Positions 1 to 9,174 of a DNA stretch of 64,000 nt are shown here, in pieces. Where the stretch lies: the NCBI RefSeq assembly GCF_011516645.4, contig NZ_CP088285.1, positions 7,582,501 to 7,646,500 on the forward strand. Reading direction: 5' to 3'. Under the pieces are notes generated by a model. That model was not told the origin of the DNA. It searched no databases and saw only the letters and a program-made list of their open reading frames with translations. Numbering within the stretch: the first letter of the stretch is position 1; the number at the start of each line of letters is the position of its first letter. The DNA is from Bradyrhizobium septentrionale (lineage in GTDB: Bacteria; Pseudomonadota; Alphaproteobacteria; Rhizobiales; Xanthobacteraceae). A program made the translations under genes and the position numbers.

Positions 1-1910
1 GGCCATTCCTTGGCCGGCTTCAGCGGCGCGAAGAACTCGGCGTTGAAGAAGCCCGCGGCGTCGGTGCCGTCATCGGGGCGGCCATGCTGCGAGACCACGG
101 ACTCGACTTCCGGCCGCTGCGCGATCAGCTTGCGCATCTCGTTGACGTAGGCATTGCCCTCCTGCAACGAAATCGTCGGCGGCAAGGTCGCACGGATCCA
201 GAGATTGCCCTCCTCGAGCTTCGGCAGGAATTCGAGCCCGAGCAGCCGGACCGCGAGCGCGGTCATCAGGATCAGCCCGGCTCCTGCCACCAGCACCACC
301 CGGCGATGCGCCAGCGAGCGGGCCAGGACCGGCATGTAAAGCCGATGCAGCAAACGCATCACGAAGGTTTCGGTCTCCTCGACATGCGCCGGCAGGATGA
401 TCGCGCTCAGCGCCGGCGTCACCGTGAAGGTCGCAAGCAGGCCGCCGGCCAGCGCATAGGCATAGGTACGCGCCATCGGACCGAAGATGTTGCCTTCGAC
501 GCCGCTCAGCGTGAACAGCGGCAGGAACGCCGCGATGATGATGGCTGCGGCGAAAAAGATCGAGCGTGACACGTCGGCGGACGCGGTCAGGATCGCATGA
601 TGCTTCATGTCCGCGATCGTGCTCGCGGAGATCGTGGCCTGCTCCTGCGCGGACAGCCGCACCGTGTGCGACAACCGCCGGAAGATCGCCTCCACCATGA
701 TGACCGTGGCGTCGACGATCAAGCCGAAGTCGATCGCGCCGACCGACAGCAGATTGGCCGATTCGCCGCGCAGCACCAGGATGCCGACCGCGAAGAACAG
801 CGCGAACGGTATCGTCGCGCCGACGATGAACGCGCTGCGCAGATCGCCGAGAAACACCCATTGCAGGAACACGATCAGCGCGATGCCGACCACCATGTTC
901 TCCAGCACGGTATGCGTGGTGGTCTCGATCAGGTCCTTGCGATCATAGATGCGCTCGATCCGTACGCCCGGCGGCAGAATCGACGAATTGTTGATCTGGC
1001 TTACGAGCTGCTCGACCCGGGAGATCGTCGGCGAGCTCTGTTCGCCACGGCGCATCAGCACGATGCCCTGGACGATATCATCAGCCTGGTCCTGGCCGGC
1101 GATGCCGAGCCGCGGCTGCTCGCCGACCGTGACGGTCGCGACGTCACTGACGAGGACGGGTGTGCTGCCGCTGCCGGATACCATGGTGCTGGCGAGCCCG
1201 TCGATCGAGCGGATCAGACCGACGCCGCGCACCACCGCGGACTGCGGCCCGATGTCGACGGTGTTGCCGCCGACATTGACGTTGGCATTGCTGACGGCCT
1301 GCAGCAGCTGCGGCAGCGTCAAGCCGTCGGCGACGAGCTTGTTGAAGTCGACCTGGAGCTCGTAGGTCTTGGTCTTGCCGCCCCAGCCGGTCACGTCGAT
1401 CACGCCGGGCACGGTGCGAAAGCGACGCTGCAGCACCCAGTCCTGCAATGTCTTCAGATCGAGCACCGAATAGTTCGGCGGCCCGACCAAACGGTAGCGA
1501 TAGATCTCGCCGATCGGGCTGAGCGGCGAGATCTGCGGCTGGGCGTTGTTGAGCAGCGGCGCCAGCTGGGACAACCGGTTCAGCACCTGCTGCTGGGCCT
1601 GGTCATAGGTGTAATCGAACGAGAACTGCAGCTTCACGTCCGACAGGCCATAGAGCGAGATCGTCCTGATCACCTTCAGATTCCTGAGGCCCGCGACCTG
1701 GGTCTCCAGCGGGATCGTGATGTAGCGCTCGATCTCTTCGGCCGACAGGCCGGGGCTTTGCGTGACGATATCGACCATCGGCGGGGTCGGATCGGGATAG
1801 GCCTCGATGTTCAGTTGCTGGAACGCGACCAGCCCGCCGACCAGGACGGCGGCAAACAGGCCCACCATCAGATAGCGGCGGCTGACTGCGAAGGCTACGA
1901 GGCGATCCAT
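1..1910 (-). CDS. Heavy-metal-efflux (CusA/CzcA-type) RND permease, partial
   Basis: This is the inner-membrane proton-driven pump of a tripartite RND efflux system. About 636 N-terminal residues are visible and the frame runs off the left edge; family members are about 1030-1050 residues. The start is the ATG at 1910, reading MDRLVAFAVSRRYLM and leading into TM1. The TM4 segment reads DFGLIVDATVIMVEA, carrying the acidic proton-relay residue typical of heavy-metal RND pumps. A periplasmic porter region precedes it. The adaptor gene ends 37 bases upstream, so the two are surely co-transcribed. No outer-membrane factor is visible; it may lie beyond the edge. The family is clear from the sequence, but the substrate (Cu/Ag, Co/Zn/Cd or other) is not decided. 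Confidence 0.9.
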   Translation of the reverse strand, partial: MDRLVAFAVSRRYLMVGLFAAVLVGGLVAFQQLNIEAYPDPTPPMVDIVTQSPGLSAEEIERYITIPLETQVAGLRNLKVIRTISLYGLSDVKLQFSFDYTYDQAQQQVLNRLSQLAPLLNNAQPQISPLSPIGEIYRYRLVGPPNYSVLDLKTLQDWVLQRRFRTVPGVIDVTGWGGKTKTYELQVDFNKLVADGLTLPQLLQAVSNANVNVGGNTVDIGPQSAVVRGVGLIRSIDGLASTMVSGSGSTPVLVSDVATVTVGEQPRLGIAGQDQADDIVQGIVLMRRGEQSSPTISRVEQLVSQINNSSILPPGVRIERIYDRKDLIETTTHTVLENMVVGIALIVFLQWVFLGDLRSAFIVGATIPFALFFAVGILVLRGESANLLSVGAIDFGLIVDATVIMVEAIFRRLSHTVRLSAQEQATISASTIADMKHHAILTASADVSRSIFFAAAIIIAAFLPLFTLSGVEGNIFGPMARTYAYALAGGLLATFTVTPALSAIILPAHVEETETFVMRLLHRLYMPVLARSLAHRRVVLVAGAGLILMTALAVRLLGLEFLPKLEEGNLWIRATLPPTISLQEGNAYVNEMRKLIAQRPEVESVVSQHGRPDDGTDAAGFFNAEFFAPLKPAKEW

Positions 1911-1947
1911 TCGATCAGATCTTCATTGGCAAGGACGGATAAGTGGA

Positions 1948-3174
1948 TCAGCTGCCCGAGGCCGCCCGATCGATGAACAGGCTGCCGCGGGTCACGACCT
2001 GCTCGCCCGCCTTCAGGTTGCTGCGGACCTCGACCAGCTTTCCGTTGACGAGGCCCGGCTCGATCTCGCGCAGCTCGATCGACTTGTCGTCGCGCGCGAC
2101 CCACAGGCGCACGTGTTCGCCTTCATAGATCAACGCCTGCCTGGGTACGCCGATCGACGGGCGGCCGCCCCCGCTGTAGATCGTGACGCTGGCGAACATC
2201 TCGGGCTTGAGCTGGCCGTCCTTGTTGTCGAGGGTGGCGCGCACCAGGAGCCGACGTGTCGCGGGATCGATCGCCGCCGCGACATAATCGAGCCTGGCCT
2301 TGAACTGTTTGCCGGGCAGCGCGAGGACCGAGAACGTGATCTCCTGCCCGACGGCGACGTCAGCTGCCTCGCTCTCGCGAACGAACGCAGTCAGCCAGAC
2401 CGTCGAGAGATCGCCGATCACGAACACCGGATCGCTGGCACCGGTGCTGATGAACTGGCCGGGACCGACCTTGCGCTGCACGACGGTGCCGCCGATCGGC
2501 GAATAGATCGGCGTGTCGGCGCTGATCTGCCGGGTCTGCTCGAACGTCGCGATCTGGTCTTCGGAGCGGCCAAGGATGCGCAGCCGGTTGTGCGTCGCTT
2601 CCAGCGCGGTCTCGGCCGAACGCAGGTCGTTCTGCGCGCCGGTCAGATCGGCCTGCGCCTGCTGCCAGTCCTTCAGCGGGACGGCCTTGCCGGCATAGAG
2701 ATCGCCGGCCCGCTTCTCCACGATTTCGGCCAGCTTGAGCTTCGAACGCGCCGTGTTGAGAGTGCTGAGCGCCGCAACGAAATCGTTCAGCGCCTGGACG
2801 CTGTCGGTGGCTTCGACGACGAACAGGGCCTGGCCGCGCTCGACCGTATCGCTCGGCTTGACCAGCAGCTTGGTGACGCGACCGGCATAGGGCGAGAACA
2901 CCGGGGTCGAGCTCTCCTCGTTGACCGCGATCTTGCCCTCGGTGATGTGCTCGGCGCGGAAGACATGGTCCGATACCGGCTCGATCGACAACGTCGCCCA
3001 TTCGGCGGCGGTCGGCACATAGCGCGGCAATTTGGCCCTCGCCTGGCTCGACGTCTCGGTCGATTTGGCATGCGGGACCAACATCCGGCTTGCGCCGAAC
3101 AATCCTGCGGCCCCCAGCGCGACCACGCCGAGCAGCATGGCAGACCGCCAAGTCCAGTTCGCAATCATCGTCAT
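1948..3174 (-). CDS. RND efflux periplasmic adaptor (HlyD/CusB-like membrane fusion protein)
   Basis: This 408-residue protein bridges the inner-membrane pump and an outer-membrane channel. It has an N-terminal signal anchor (WRSAMLLGVVALGAAGLFGA, residues 9-28). A lipoyl/barrel half-motif follows (VFSPYAGRVTKLLVKPSDTV), then a coiled-coil hairpin at about residues 130-210, the second lipoyl half (PIYSPIGGTVVQRKVGPGQ) and a beta-barrel/MP domain. The end reads VTRGSLFIDRAASGS. It sits 37 bases before the pump gene and 72 bases after a small lipoprotein gene in the same orientation. The role is assigned from domain order and neighbours. No metal-binding N-terminal His/Met cluster like that of CusB is obvious. 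Confidence 0.9.
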   Translation of the reverse strand: MTMIANWTWRSAMLLGVVALGAAGLFGASRMLVPHAKSTETSSQARAKLPRYVPTAAEWATLSIEPVSDHVFRAEHITEGKIAVNEESSTPVFSPYAGRVTKLLVKPSDTVERGQALFVVEATDSVQALNDFVAALSTLNTARSKLKLAEIVEKRAGDLYAGKAVPLKDWQQAQADLTGAQNDLRSAETALEATHNRLRILGRSEDQIATFEQTRQISADTPIYSPIGGTVVQRKVGPGQFISTGASDPVFVIGDLSTVWLTAFVRESEAADVAVGQEITFSVLALPGKQFKARLDYVAAAIDPATRRLLVRATLDNKDGQLKPEMFASVTIYSGGGRPSIGVPRQALIYEGEHVRLWVARDDKSIELREIEPGLVNGKLVEVRSNLKAGEQVVTRGSLFIDRAASGS

Positions 3175-3246
3175 CTCAAAGCCGCACTCCCGCGGTTACG
3201 CGTGCGCCACGCCCGTCGATCGGGCCAAGCCGGCGATTTGCCGCCG

Positions 3247-3507
3247 TCAATTCTCAGCCGGCGCGCGCCACATCGGCGACTTCGGGCCGCCGTAATAGCG
3301 CATCGGTCCGAGCCGGAGCGGTCGCTGCATCGGTGACGGAAGCCAGAGTGCAACCATCGCGGACGAATGCGGCCGGCGGACGTGGCCGTGCCGGCGAGCC
3401 GGTTTCGCCGACGCATCGCCCATGCAGCTGACCGCCAGCAACACGCCAACATGAACCGCCAGCCTGATGCCGGAACGTCCTGCTGCATGAAAGCGAAGCG
3501 CTCGCAT
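3247..3507 (-). CDS. Small predicted lipoprotein B with C-terminal MRYYGGPKSPMW motif
   Basis: An 86-residue protein starting MRALRFHAAG. A hydrophobic stretch ends in a lipobox-like LAVSC (Cys about residue 26), suggesting an exported lipoprotein. A basic middle follows (ARRHGHVRRPH). The C-terminus is MRYYGGPKSPMWRAPAEN. The 12-residue core MRYYGGPKSPMW is identical to the end of the gene just upstream, although the rest differs. The start codon lies 7 bases after the upstream stop with AGGGA as ribosome-binding site, so the pair is translationally linked. It precedes the RND adaptor by 72 bases. The function is unknown. The conserved Met/Tyr/Trp residues could bind a soft metal, which is inference only. 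Confidence 0.65.
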   Translation of the reverse strand: MRALRFHAAGRSGIRLAVHVGVLLAVSCMGDASAKPARRHGHVRRPHSSAMVALWLPSPMQRPLRLGPMRYYGGPKSPMWRAPAEN

Positions 3508-3514
3508 CGGGTCC

Positions 3515-3682
3515 CTACTGGCCTGGCCACATCGGCGATTTCGGGCCGCCGTAATAGCGCATGTGGGGGACCGAGCCGTCCCCCGCAGGCACCGCCACAT
3601 CGCTGGCGCAGCCGGCGCCCGCGGCGCACAGGCCCGCGACCGCGACGACACGCAACACCACGCGTTTCAGTGTCGAACTCAT
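3515..3682 (-). CDS. Small predicted lipoprotein A with C-terminal MRYYGGPKSPMW motif
   Basis: A 55-residue protein with a basic n-region (MSSTLKRVVLRVV), a hydrophobic core and the lipobox AGAGC (Cys 25). A short linker ends HMRYYGGPKSPMWPGQ. The ribosome-binding site GGGAGG lies about 10 bases before the ATG at 3682. It is the first gene of the block lipoprotein A, lipoprotein B, adaptor, RND pump. The shared C-terminal 12-mer with lipoprotein B shows that the frame is real despite its size. No characterised family is recognised. A periplasmic metal-handling or pump-accessory role is plausible from context. Confidence 0.65.
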   Translation of the reverse strand: MSSTLKRVVLRVVAVAGLCAAGAGCASDVAVPAGDGSVPHMRYYGGPKSPMWPGQ

Positions 3683-3727
3683 CACCCCGTCCTCCCTTCC
3701 GGCTGCGGTCTGCAGCCGCGTCGCCGA

Positions 3728-4471
3728 TCAGTACTTCGCGACCACCGGACCGCCGAACTTGTAGTCGAGGCCCAGCGTCACGACGGAAAGCGTGTTGTCG
3801 ACGGTATACGGGAGCTGGCCGTTCAGCGGCGCTGCGCGCTCGTACCGGCCGAAGTCGTAGTAGCGGTACTCGAACTTGCCGATCAGGTTGTTGGTGAGCG
3901 CATAGGCAATGCCGCCGCCTGCCGTCAGACCGCTCCTGTTCGCGTTGAACTGATCGATGCCGAGCACTGGATCGGTGTTGGTGTGCTGGAATTCGCCATA
4001 GGCCCAGCCGCCGGTGAAGAACAGCAGCAGCCGGTCGACCGCGATGCCGCCGCGCGCGCGAACCGTGAAGCCGTCACGGAGACTGGTCGCATCGGCGGAG
4101 CCGATCGGCAGCGTGCCGGCATTGAACTGACCGATATCGCTGCCCTTGACGCCGGACCAGAAGCCATCGGCTTCCACGCCGACCACGATGTTCCCGCTCT
4201 GCACGTTGTAGCCGATCTCGCCGCCGGCAATTCCACCGCTCGAGGAATAGTTGATGGTGTAGTTGGCCTGGCCTGCCGGTCCGAGTCCGTTGTTGAGGTT
4301 GTGATTACCGAAGCCCCCGCCGCCGAACACGCCGAGATAGAAGCCGGACCAGTCGTATGCCGGTGCCACGATCGCCGGCGCCTTGGTATAGAGCGGCAGG
4401 TCCGCGCTCATCGCCGGCGAGGCAAGCAACAGCGCTCCGAGCGCTGCGGTAGTGAAGAAAACGTGCTTCAT
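3728..4471 (-). CDS. Omp25/Omp31-like outer-membrane beta-barrel protein
   Basis: A 247-residue small barrel of the OmpA-like transmembrane family common in Rhizobiales. A signal peptide (MKHVFFTTAALGALLLASPAMSA) is followed by DLPLYTKAP and the typical opening strand YDWSGFYLGVFGGGGFG. The end LGLDYKFGGPVVAKY has the usual terminal strand. An ATG 33 bases further upstream is rejected because MKHVFF begins the signal peptide and has GGGGA before it. The gene follows the larger porin gene by 64 bases on the same strand, with a hairpin in the gap. The specific ligand or role cannot be read from the sequence. Confidence 0.85.
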   Translation of the reverse strand: MKHVFFTTAALGALLLASPAMSADLPLYTKAPAIVAPAYDWSGFYLGVFGGGGFGNHNLNNGLGPAGQANYTINYSSSGGIAGGEIGYNVQSGNIVVGVEADGFWSGVKGSDIGQFNAGTLPIGSADATSLRDGFTVRARGGIAVDRLLLFFTGGWAYGEFQHTNTDPVLGIDQFNANRSGLTAGGGIAYALTNNLIGKFEYRYYDFGRYERAAPLNGQLPYTVDNTLSVVTLGLDYKFGGPVVAKY

Positions 4472-4496
4472 TGTGAATCCCCTAATTTCTGATGGG

Positions 4497-4526
4497 GACG
4501 CCACGCGATCTGGTCGACGTGGCGCC
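4497..4526 (-). terminator. Hairpin between the two barrel genes
   Basis: Nine-base arms at 4497-4505 and 4518-4526 pair with a single G-T wobble around a 12-base loop. No T run follows in the minus direction, so it is more likely an RNA-processing or stability element between two co-oriented barrel genes than a full terminator. Confidence 0.35.
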
Positions 4527-4535
4527 GCCTCTGGA

Positions 4536-6170
4536 TCAGAAGTGAATGATGATGTCTGCCGAACCGATCAGAGCGTCCTTCTTGTTGGGCGCAATTCCGA
4601 GATTCGCGTTGCCGTTGAATGCCGCCGCGTCGAGCGCCCTGTAGTACGAAACTTCGGGCCGGATCTCGATCTGCGGCGAGAACCAGTGCTGCCAGCCGAT
4701 ACCGGTCTCGACATAGCGGGTCTTGACGCCGGTCCGCTGTCCCTGCTGGTCATCGAAATATTCGAGACGGTACGAGATGTTGTCGAGCGGCGTCGGCTTG
4801 TAGCTGATGTAGGTCAGGAAGGTCTGGACCGAGGCCGTGCAGGAGAACACCGCAGCGTTGCTGCACTGTGCGAGGAACGGCGAGTTAAACGGCATCACCT
4901 GCGGCGAGAACGGAGTGCCTCCCGCGAGGAAGGACGCCAAGGCCGCCGGATTGTTCGCGTTCAGCACATTGTTCTGGTGCTCGTTGTAGGTCTCGAACGA
5001 GATGTGCCACTGGTCGTTGAACTTGTGATAGTAGGTCAGGCCGTACCACTGCAGGTTATTGTAACCCCAGGTGCCGTTGTTGATGCCGTTGGCGACGACA
5101 TAGACGCCGTCATTGCCGCTGTCGGTCGTATAGCGGACACCCACGCTGACGCTGGGCTGCGCACCGGGATCCTTCAGCATCGTCGAGTTCGGAAACAGCG
5201 GGTTCGGCGCCGGGTTGTCGATCTTCTGGCCGACATGCCACGGCATTGCCTCGGTGCCGACGGTGAGGCCGAGCTGGAACATCCAGTTCTTGGTCACCGC
5301 GAGCGTGGTGTTGAGGCCGGTGTTCGTATAGTTGTCGAACGTATACGTCATCGAGTGCGTATACATGTAGTTGTTCGGCGCGAGCTGCGCCTCGATGTCG
5401 GGAATGGAGATGTATCGGCCGAAGCGGAACATCAGGCCTTCCAGCACCTGCGGAACGAACACCTCGCCATAGGCCATCGGCAGGTCGTAGCCGTAATTCT
5501 TGTTCTGGTTCAGAAGCTGATTGCTCCAGAGACCGTAGGCGGTGGTGTAACGATAGTTCTCGCCGTAGATCGGCGCGAGACGGAAGCCCCAGTCGACATG
5601 ATCCTTCTGGACGGTGTCCGGCAGGCGCTCGATGTAGACCACCGCCTGGTCGAGCTGGACCGTGTTCGGGTTGTAGTCATAAGCCGCCGGCGAATTGCCG
5701 CCCTTGACCGTGTTGTTGCTGAGATTGCCGCCGGCATTGACCCAGCCATAGACCTGGATGTGCGCATCGTTCATCCACTGACCTGCTGGCGTGTTGCCGA
5801 GCGCCGCCATCAGCGGGCTGTCGACCGAGCTTGGCCGCGTGTCGCCGATGTTCGTCGAGCCGCCATAAGGCCAGTCCGCGAACGGCATCGGCGGCGTGCT
5901 CTGCGGCGTCGTCGGCCAGTAGGCGCGGCGGGACGGCGGCGCTTTCGGATCCGACGGCGCAGCATCGTGTCCCCATTCCAGCCGGTAATAGTTGACGAAC
6001 CGCGTAAAGAAGTCGCTGCCGAGATAGCTGTCGAGGCAGGAGTAATTCTTGTAGGGATCGCACGTCGAGGACGGCGCTTTCAACAGCGGCGGATTGGCGT
6101 CGGCTGCATGAGCCGCGTTGAACAGGCTCACCGCCGTCAACGATACGCCCGCCAAAAAGAGTCTCTTCAT
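4536..6170 (-). CDS. Beta-barrel porin (BBP2/OmpL-like outer-membrane protein)
   Basis: A 544-residue outer-membrane protein. Its signal peptide MKRLFLAGVSLTAVSLFNAAHA begins at the ATG at 6170; an upstream in-frame ATG would place 38 non-signal residues ahead of it. The mature protein opens with a Pro-rich stretch and a Cys pair (STCDPYKNYSCL). It continues with alternating aromatic strands such as YGWVNAGGNLSNN, WMFQLGLTVGTEAMPW and YRLEYFDDQQGQRTG, and ends GSADIIIHF. This layout matches the putative beta-barrel porin-2 family. It lies upstream of the small Omp25-like gene on the same strand. The substrate is unknown. Confidence 0.8.
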   Translation of the reverse strand: MKRLFLAGVSLTAVSLFNAAHAADANPPLLKAPSSTCDPYKNYSCLDSYLGSDFFTRFVNYYRLEWGHDAAPSDPKAPPSRRAYWPTTPQSTPPMPFADWPYGGSTNIGDTRPSSVDSPLMAALGNTPAGQWMNDAHIQVYGWVNAGGNLSNNTVKGGNSPAAYDYNPNTVQLDQAVVYIERLPDTVQKDHVDWGFRLAPIYGENYRYTTAYGLWSNQLLNQNKNYGYDLPMAYGEVFVPQVLEGLMFRFGRYISIPDIEAQLAPNNYMYTHSMTYTFDNYTNTGLNTTLAVTKNWMFQLGLTVGTEAMPWHVGQKIDNPAPNPLFPNSTMLKDPGAQPSVSVGVRYTTDSGNDGVYVVANGINNGTWGYNNLQWYGLTYYHKFNDQWHISFETYNEHQNNVLNANNPAALASFLAGGTPFSPQVMPFNSPFLAQCSNAAVFSCTASVQTFLTYISYKPTPLDNISYRLEYFDDQQGQRTGVKTRYVETGIGWQHWFSPQIEIRPEVSYYRALDAAAFNGNANLGIAPNKKDALIGSADIIIHF

Positions 6171-6587
6171 GATTTTGCCCCAAGATATTGCTACCGACGC
6201 TTCGAACGCTGTCGCGTGTAACGTCTGCGTAATCTTTCGTGGGGCGTTGAGAAAAAGGCGATACGGGTCTCCCCGCGCTTTCATTAAGATAAAATATCCG
6301 AAACATTCCGCGTCGCGTCGTTTGCTTCCAGAAGCATCAGTTGCTCGCGCGCTTGCTCAAGAACTCGGCGAATATCTTGCTGTTTTGTGACATTCGCTGG
6401 TTGCATTGCGATAGATTTCCAGAACTCTGTGGCATTTCCGCCATAGCTCGGCCAGCAGCCGATACGCGCGCTATTTTATTGCTATGCAGATAGCCCTGAA
6501 TGGAGATCGAAGATATACGCGCCCCGTGGCTAATCTCACGGCATCGAGCGAATCTTTCGCGTCGAGTGCAATGGAGCGCTGCGCGTC
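6171..6587. other. Intergenic region between divergent porin and hypothetical gene
   Basis: About 417 bases, locally more AT-rich than the flanks (for example around 6285-6310 and 6400-6490). It probably holds the divergent promoters, but no convincing -35/-10 pair or operator could be fixed by eye. Short frames here show no coding character. Confidence 0.5.
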
Positions 6588-7193
6588 GTGGCGAACATTA
6601 CGAATTGTGCGAACGACGTCGCTCTCACCGACGAGATCAACGACGTCGATCTTGGCTTTCTTCCGGCCAATCTCACGGTCCAGTGCCGCAACCTGATCGA
6701 GAGCTATCACGACGTTCATGGCTACGCCTGCCTGCCCGACACGCTGTGGCGTGCGCGGCTCGGGCCGTTCATCGAACGGCATCGCGAATTCCGGCAATGG
6801 CTGCGGAAGGCTTCGACCACCCGAAGCGCCAAGAAATCCAACCAGGGCTTTGTCGAAATCGCGACCGCGATCCTGGCGCTGGAGATATTGGCAAGCAGCT
6901 TTGCCGGCTGGAGTGCGCTCTATCCCGACGCCGGTGCGCGGTCGCTCGCGATCCTGAAGCGGCAGTCAGGTTGCTCGCTGACCCCGCTGATGGACTTCTA
7001 TCTTTATCCGCCGAAATACATCAGCTCGTCGGCGATCAGCAAATTGACGCCGCCCCGGGCCAGCCAGACCGGCGAGGCCGGCCTGTACCAGGCGTCGAAG
7101 CCGGAGCTTGCGGGGGAACGGTTGGCCCTCAGCTATGTTAACGCGATACTCCAGAAGTCGGATGATGCCTCGCCCCCGCTTCACCAGCGTTGA
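6588..7193 (+). CDS. Hypothetical protein
   Basis: A 201-residue protein starting at a GTG (MANITNCANDVALTD). Third-position GC and codon choice are clearly coding in this frame, which beats the longer overlapping frame. The first half resembles a compact helical domain (LIESYHDVHGYACLPDTLWRARLGP, IERHREFRQWLRKAST). A short hydrophobic helix (ATAILALEILASSFAGW) follows at about residues 92-108. No signal peptide is seen. I do not recognise the family. It stands alone between divergent regions, so context gives no function. Confidence 0.6.
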   Translation: MANITNCANDVALTDEINDVDLGFLPANLTVQCRNLIESYHDVHGYACLPDTLWRARLGPFIERHREFRQWLRKASTTRSAKKSNQGFVEIATAILALEILASSFAGWSALYPDAGARSLAILKRQSGCSLTPLMDFYLYPPKYISSSAISKLTPPRASQTGEAGLYQASKPELAGERLALSYVNAILQKSDDASPPLHQR

Positions 7194-7518
7194 AGCCGCC
7201 GCCTCGCCCCGTTGTCGCCACCCCGCCACGGGGTGCCCCCGTCCAATCCGCCGCGGCCGATCACGAATGCCGGGCCGCGGCTATTACTTTTATATTTCCT
7301 GCGCCCTCGAACAGCATAGCTTTTCTACCTGGTTCCGGAGGATGCTCCGATCGCTGGGTAGTTAGCGACATCGGGGCAGCAACCGACAGTCGAACGTTGG
7401 ATATTGGGTGCGGGCCCCGGCCGTTTTGACGGCGCAACGCCCTCACCTCCACGTTTCTGTCGGATGTTGCCGGGGTGGATTTCGTGCTGGCCGGGAAGGC
7501 CATTGCGAGGATCTTCCG
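7194..7518. other. Intergenic region upstream of the KdpD-like kinase
   Basis: About 325 bases with no supported gene. Open frames crossing it have no coding bias. A promoter for the following two-component genes is expected but not identified. Confidence 0.45.
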
Positions 7519-9174
7519 GTGTCTTTCTCTACGAAGGCGAAATCCTTGATTGATTCCCTGCCCCTGCCGCAACGGCTCGCAGACGTCAGCGCGCGCCCGG
7601 GCGAAGCCGGGCTACCATTCGCATCGAAATCCGATGAACGTCCATCGTCGGTGATGCGGCGGGACTTCCTGCCTCTGCTCTGGTCGACCGGATTGATCGG
7701 CGCGGTCACGGCATTCATGTTCATGCTGGAGGGGCCGGTTGCGGCAAATCTGGTCCCGATTGCCTATCTGATCCCGGTCATCTTTGCGGCGACCCGATGG
7801 GGCGTCTGGTCGGGCACGCTGGCGTCGCTGATGGCGATCGCCGCGGCGGACTTCTTTTTTTTCACCCCGCTTTACAGCCTTCGCGTCGACAATCCGCAGG
7901 AGGCCATCGACCTCCTCGTGTTCCTCGTCGTCGCACTGGCAAGCAGCAATCTGGCATCGCGCCTGCGCCAGGAGACCGAGCGGCTGCGGCGTCGCGAGCG
8001 GGAAATCCAGCACCTTTATGAACTCTCGAAGCGACTTGCCGCCTGCTTCACCATCTCCGATCTGATCGACGCTATCAGCCACTATCTGGCGCACACGCTC
8101 GGCCAGCGCGCGGCGCTGTTCGTCGCATCTGCCGACGGGCACTTCGAATCCTTGCCGGAGTCGGGGCTCACCCCGCCCGCCGTCCAGGAAGCCGTCGCGG
8201 CCATGACGGTCGCCGCCACCAAGACGGCGGGCACTGTCGTCGATGAGCCGACGCAGGACGTCTGGCTGCTGCGCGCGATCGGCTCGAACACGGTGGTGCA
8301 CGGCGTCATCGCCATCAATGTCGGACGCAGCACGCGCGGTGCGATCGGAAGCCGAACCGCAAGGATCGAGGCGGTGCTCGAAGAGGTCTCGCTGACCCTG
8401 CAGCGGCTCGATATCGGCAAGGCGATGGACGATGCCCGGCTGCATCTGCAGGCCGAACTGTTGCGGGACGCCTTCCACGGCACGCTCTCGCACGAGCTGT
8501 GCTCGCCGCTCGCCGCCATTCAGGGATCGGTCAGCGTCATGAGCGCGATGCCGGCCGTCGCTACCGACGATCGGCTCGGCTCGCTGGTCGAAGCTGTCAC
8601 GGACGAGGTCGCCCGGCTCGACGGCTACATCCGCAATCTGCTGAACGCGACGCGCGTGACGGCTGGCGGGCTGACGCCCCGTCTCGAATGGTCCGACCCA
8701 CGCGACATCGTCAACGCCGCACTCAAGACCCGTGCGCGGCGGCTGGCGGCGCACCGGATCGAGATCGGATTCGACGACGACCTCCCGCTGCTCAATGTCG
8801 ATACCGGTCTGATCGAGGAGGCCTGTGGCCAGCTGCTGGAAAATGCCGCCAAATACTCTCCGTCCGGGTCGACAATTTCCGTGCAGACCCGGCATGCCTC
8901 CGGGCGCGTCGTGATGTCGATCATCGACCAGGGGATCGGCGTCACGCCCGACGAGCAGCTCCAGCTCGGCCGCAAGTCGTTCCGAAGCCCACGCCATCAG
9001 ACAAGCGTCCCCGGCTCGGGACTCGGCTTCTGGATCGCATCGACATTCATCAGGGCGCATGGCGGCAGCGTTGAATTGATGAGTCGCGGCCAGGGCCTGG
9101 GGACGACGGCATCAATCTTGCTACCGGCGTTGCAGACCTCGGACCCGGAACTGGCGGCCTACGACGATGAGTAA
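7519..9174 (+). CDS. KdpD-like membrane sensor histidine kinase lacking the N-terminal KdpD/Usp domains
   Basis: About 551 residues. Four membrane segments of the DUF4118 type (residues about 60-150) include the FFFFTPLYSLRV turn seen in KdpD. A coiled coil, a GAF-like region, a HisKA domain (LSHELCSPLAAI, phosphoacceptor His) and an ATPase domain (N box LLENAAKYSPSG, G boxes DQGIGV and GSGLGFWIA) follow. The ATP-binding KdpD sensor and Usp domains are absent, so it equals only the C-terminal part of classic KdpD. The GTG at 7519 was chosen because GAGGAT lies at proper spacing; ATG 7651 is an alternative. The stop overlaps the regulator gene by 8 bases. No kdpFABC lies in the window, so the regulated target is open. 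Confidence 0.85.
   Translation: MSFSTKAKSLIDSLPLPQRLADVSARPGEAGLPFASKSDERPSSVMRRDFLPLLWSTGLIGAVTAFMFMLEGPVAANLVPIAYLIPVIFAATRWGVWSGTLASLMAIAAADFFFFTPLYSLRVDNPQEAIDLLVFLVVALASSNLASRLRQETERLRRREREIQHLYELSKRLAACFTISDLIDAISHYLAHTLGQRAALFVASADGHFESLPESGLTPPAVQEAVAAMTVAATKTAGTVVDEPTQDVWLLRAIGSNTVVHGVIAINVGRSTRGAIGSRTARIEAVLEEVSLTLQRLDIGKAMDDARLHLQAELLRDAFHGTLSHELCSPLAAIQGSVSVMSAMPAVATDDRLGSLVEAVTDEVARLDGYIRNLLNATRVTAGGLTPRLEWSDPRDIVNAALKTRARRLAAHRIEIGFDDDLPLLNVDTGLIEEACGQLLENAAKYSPSGSTISVQTRHASGRVVMSIIDQGIGVTPDEQLQLGRKSFRSPRHQTSVPGSGLGFWIASTFIRAHGGSVELMSRGQGLGTTASILLPALQTSDPELAAYDDE

Noticed and set aside
597..1976. 459-residue open frame on the plus strand
   Set aside because: Antisense shadow of the RND pump gene; its composition (His, Arg, Asp, Gln-rich) matches no protein family.
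1948..3174. HlyD-type adaptor as the type I exporter component for the RTX proteins
   Set aside because: Its adjacency to an RND pump and its domain order make it an RND adaptor; no RTX-type ABC exporter gene accompanies it.
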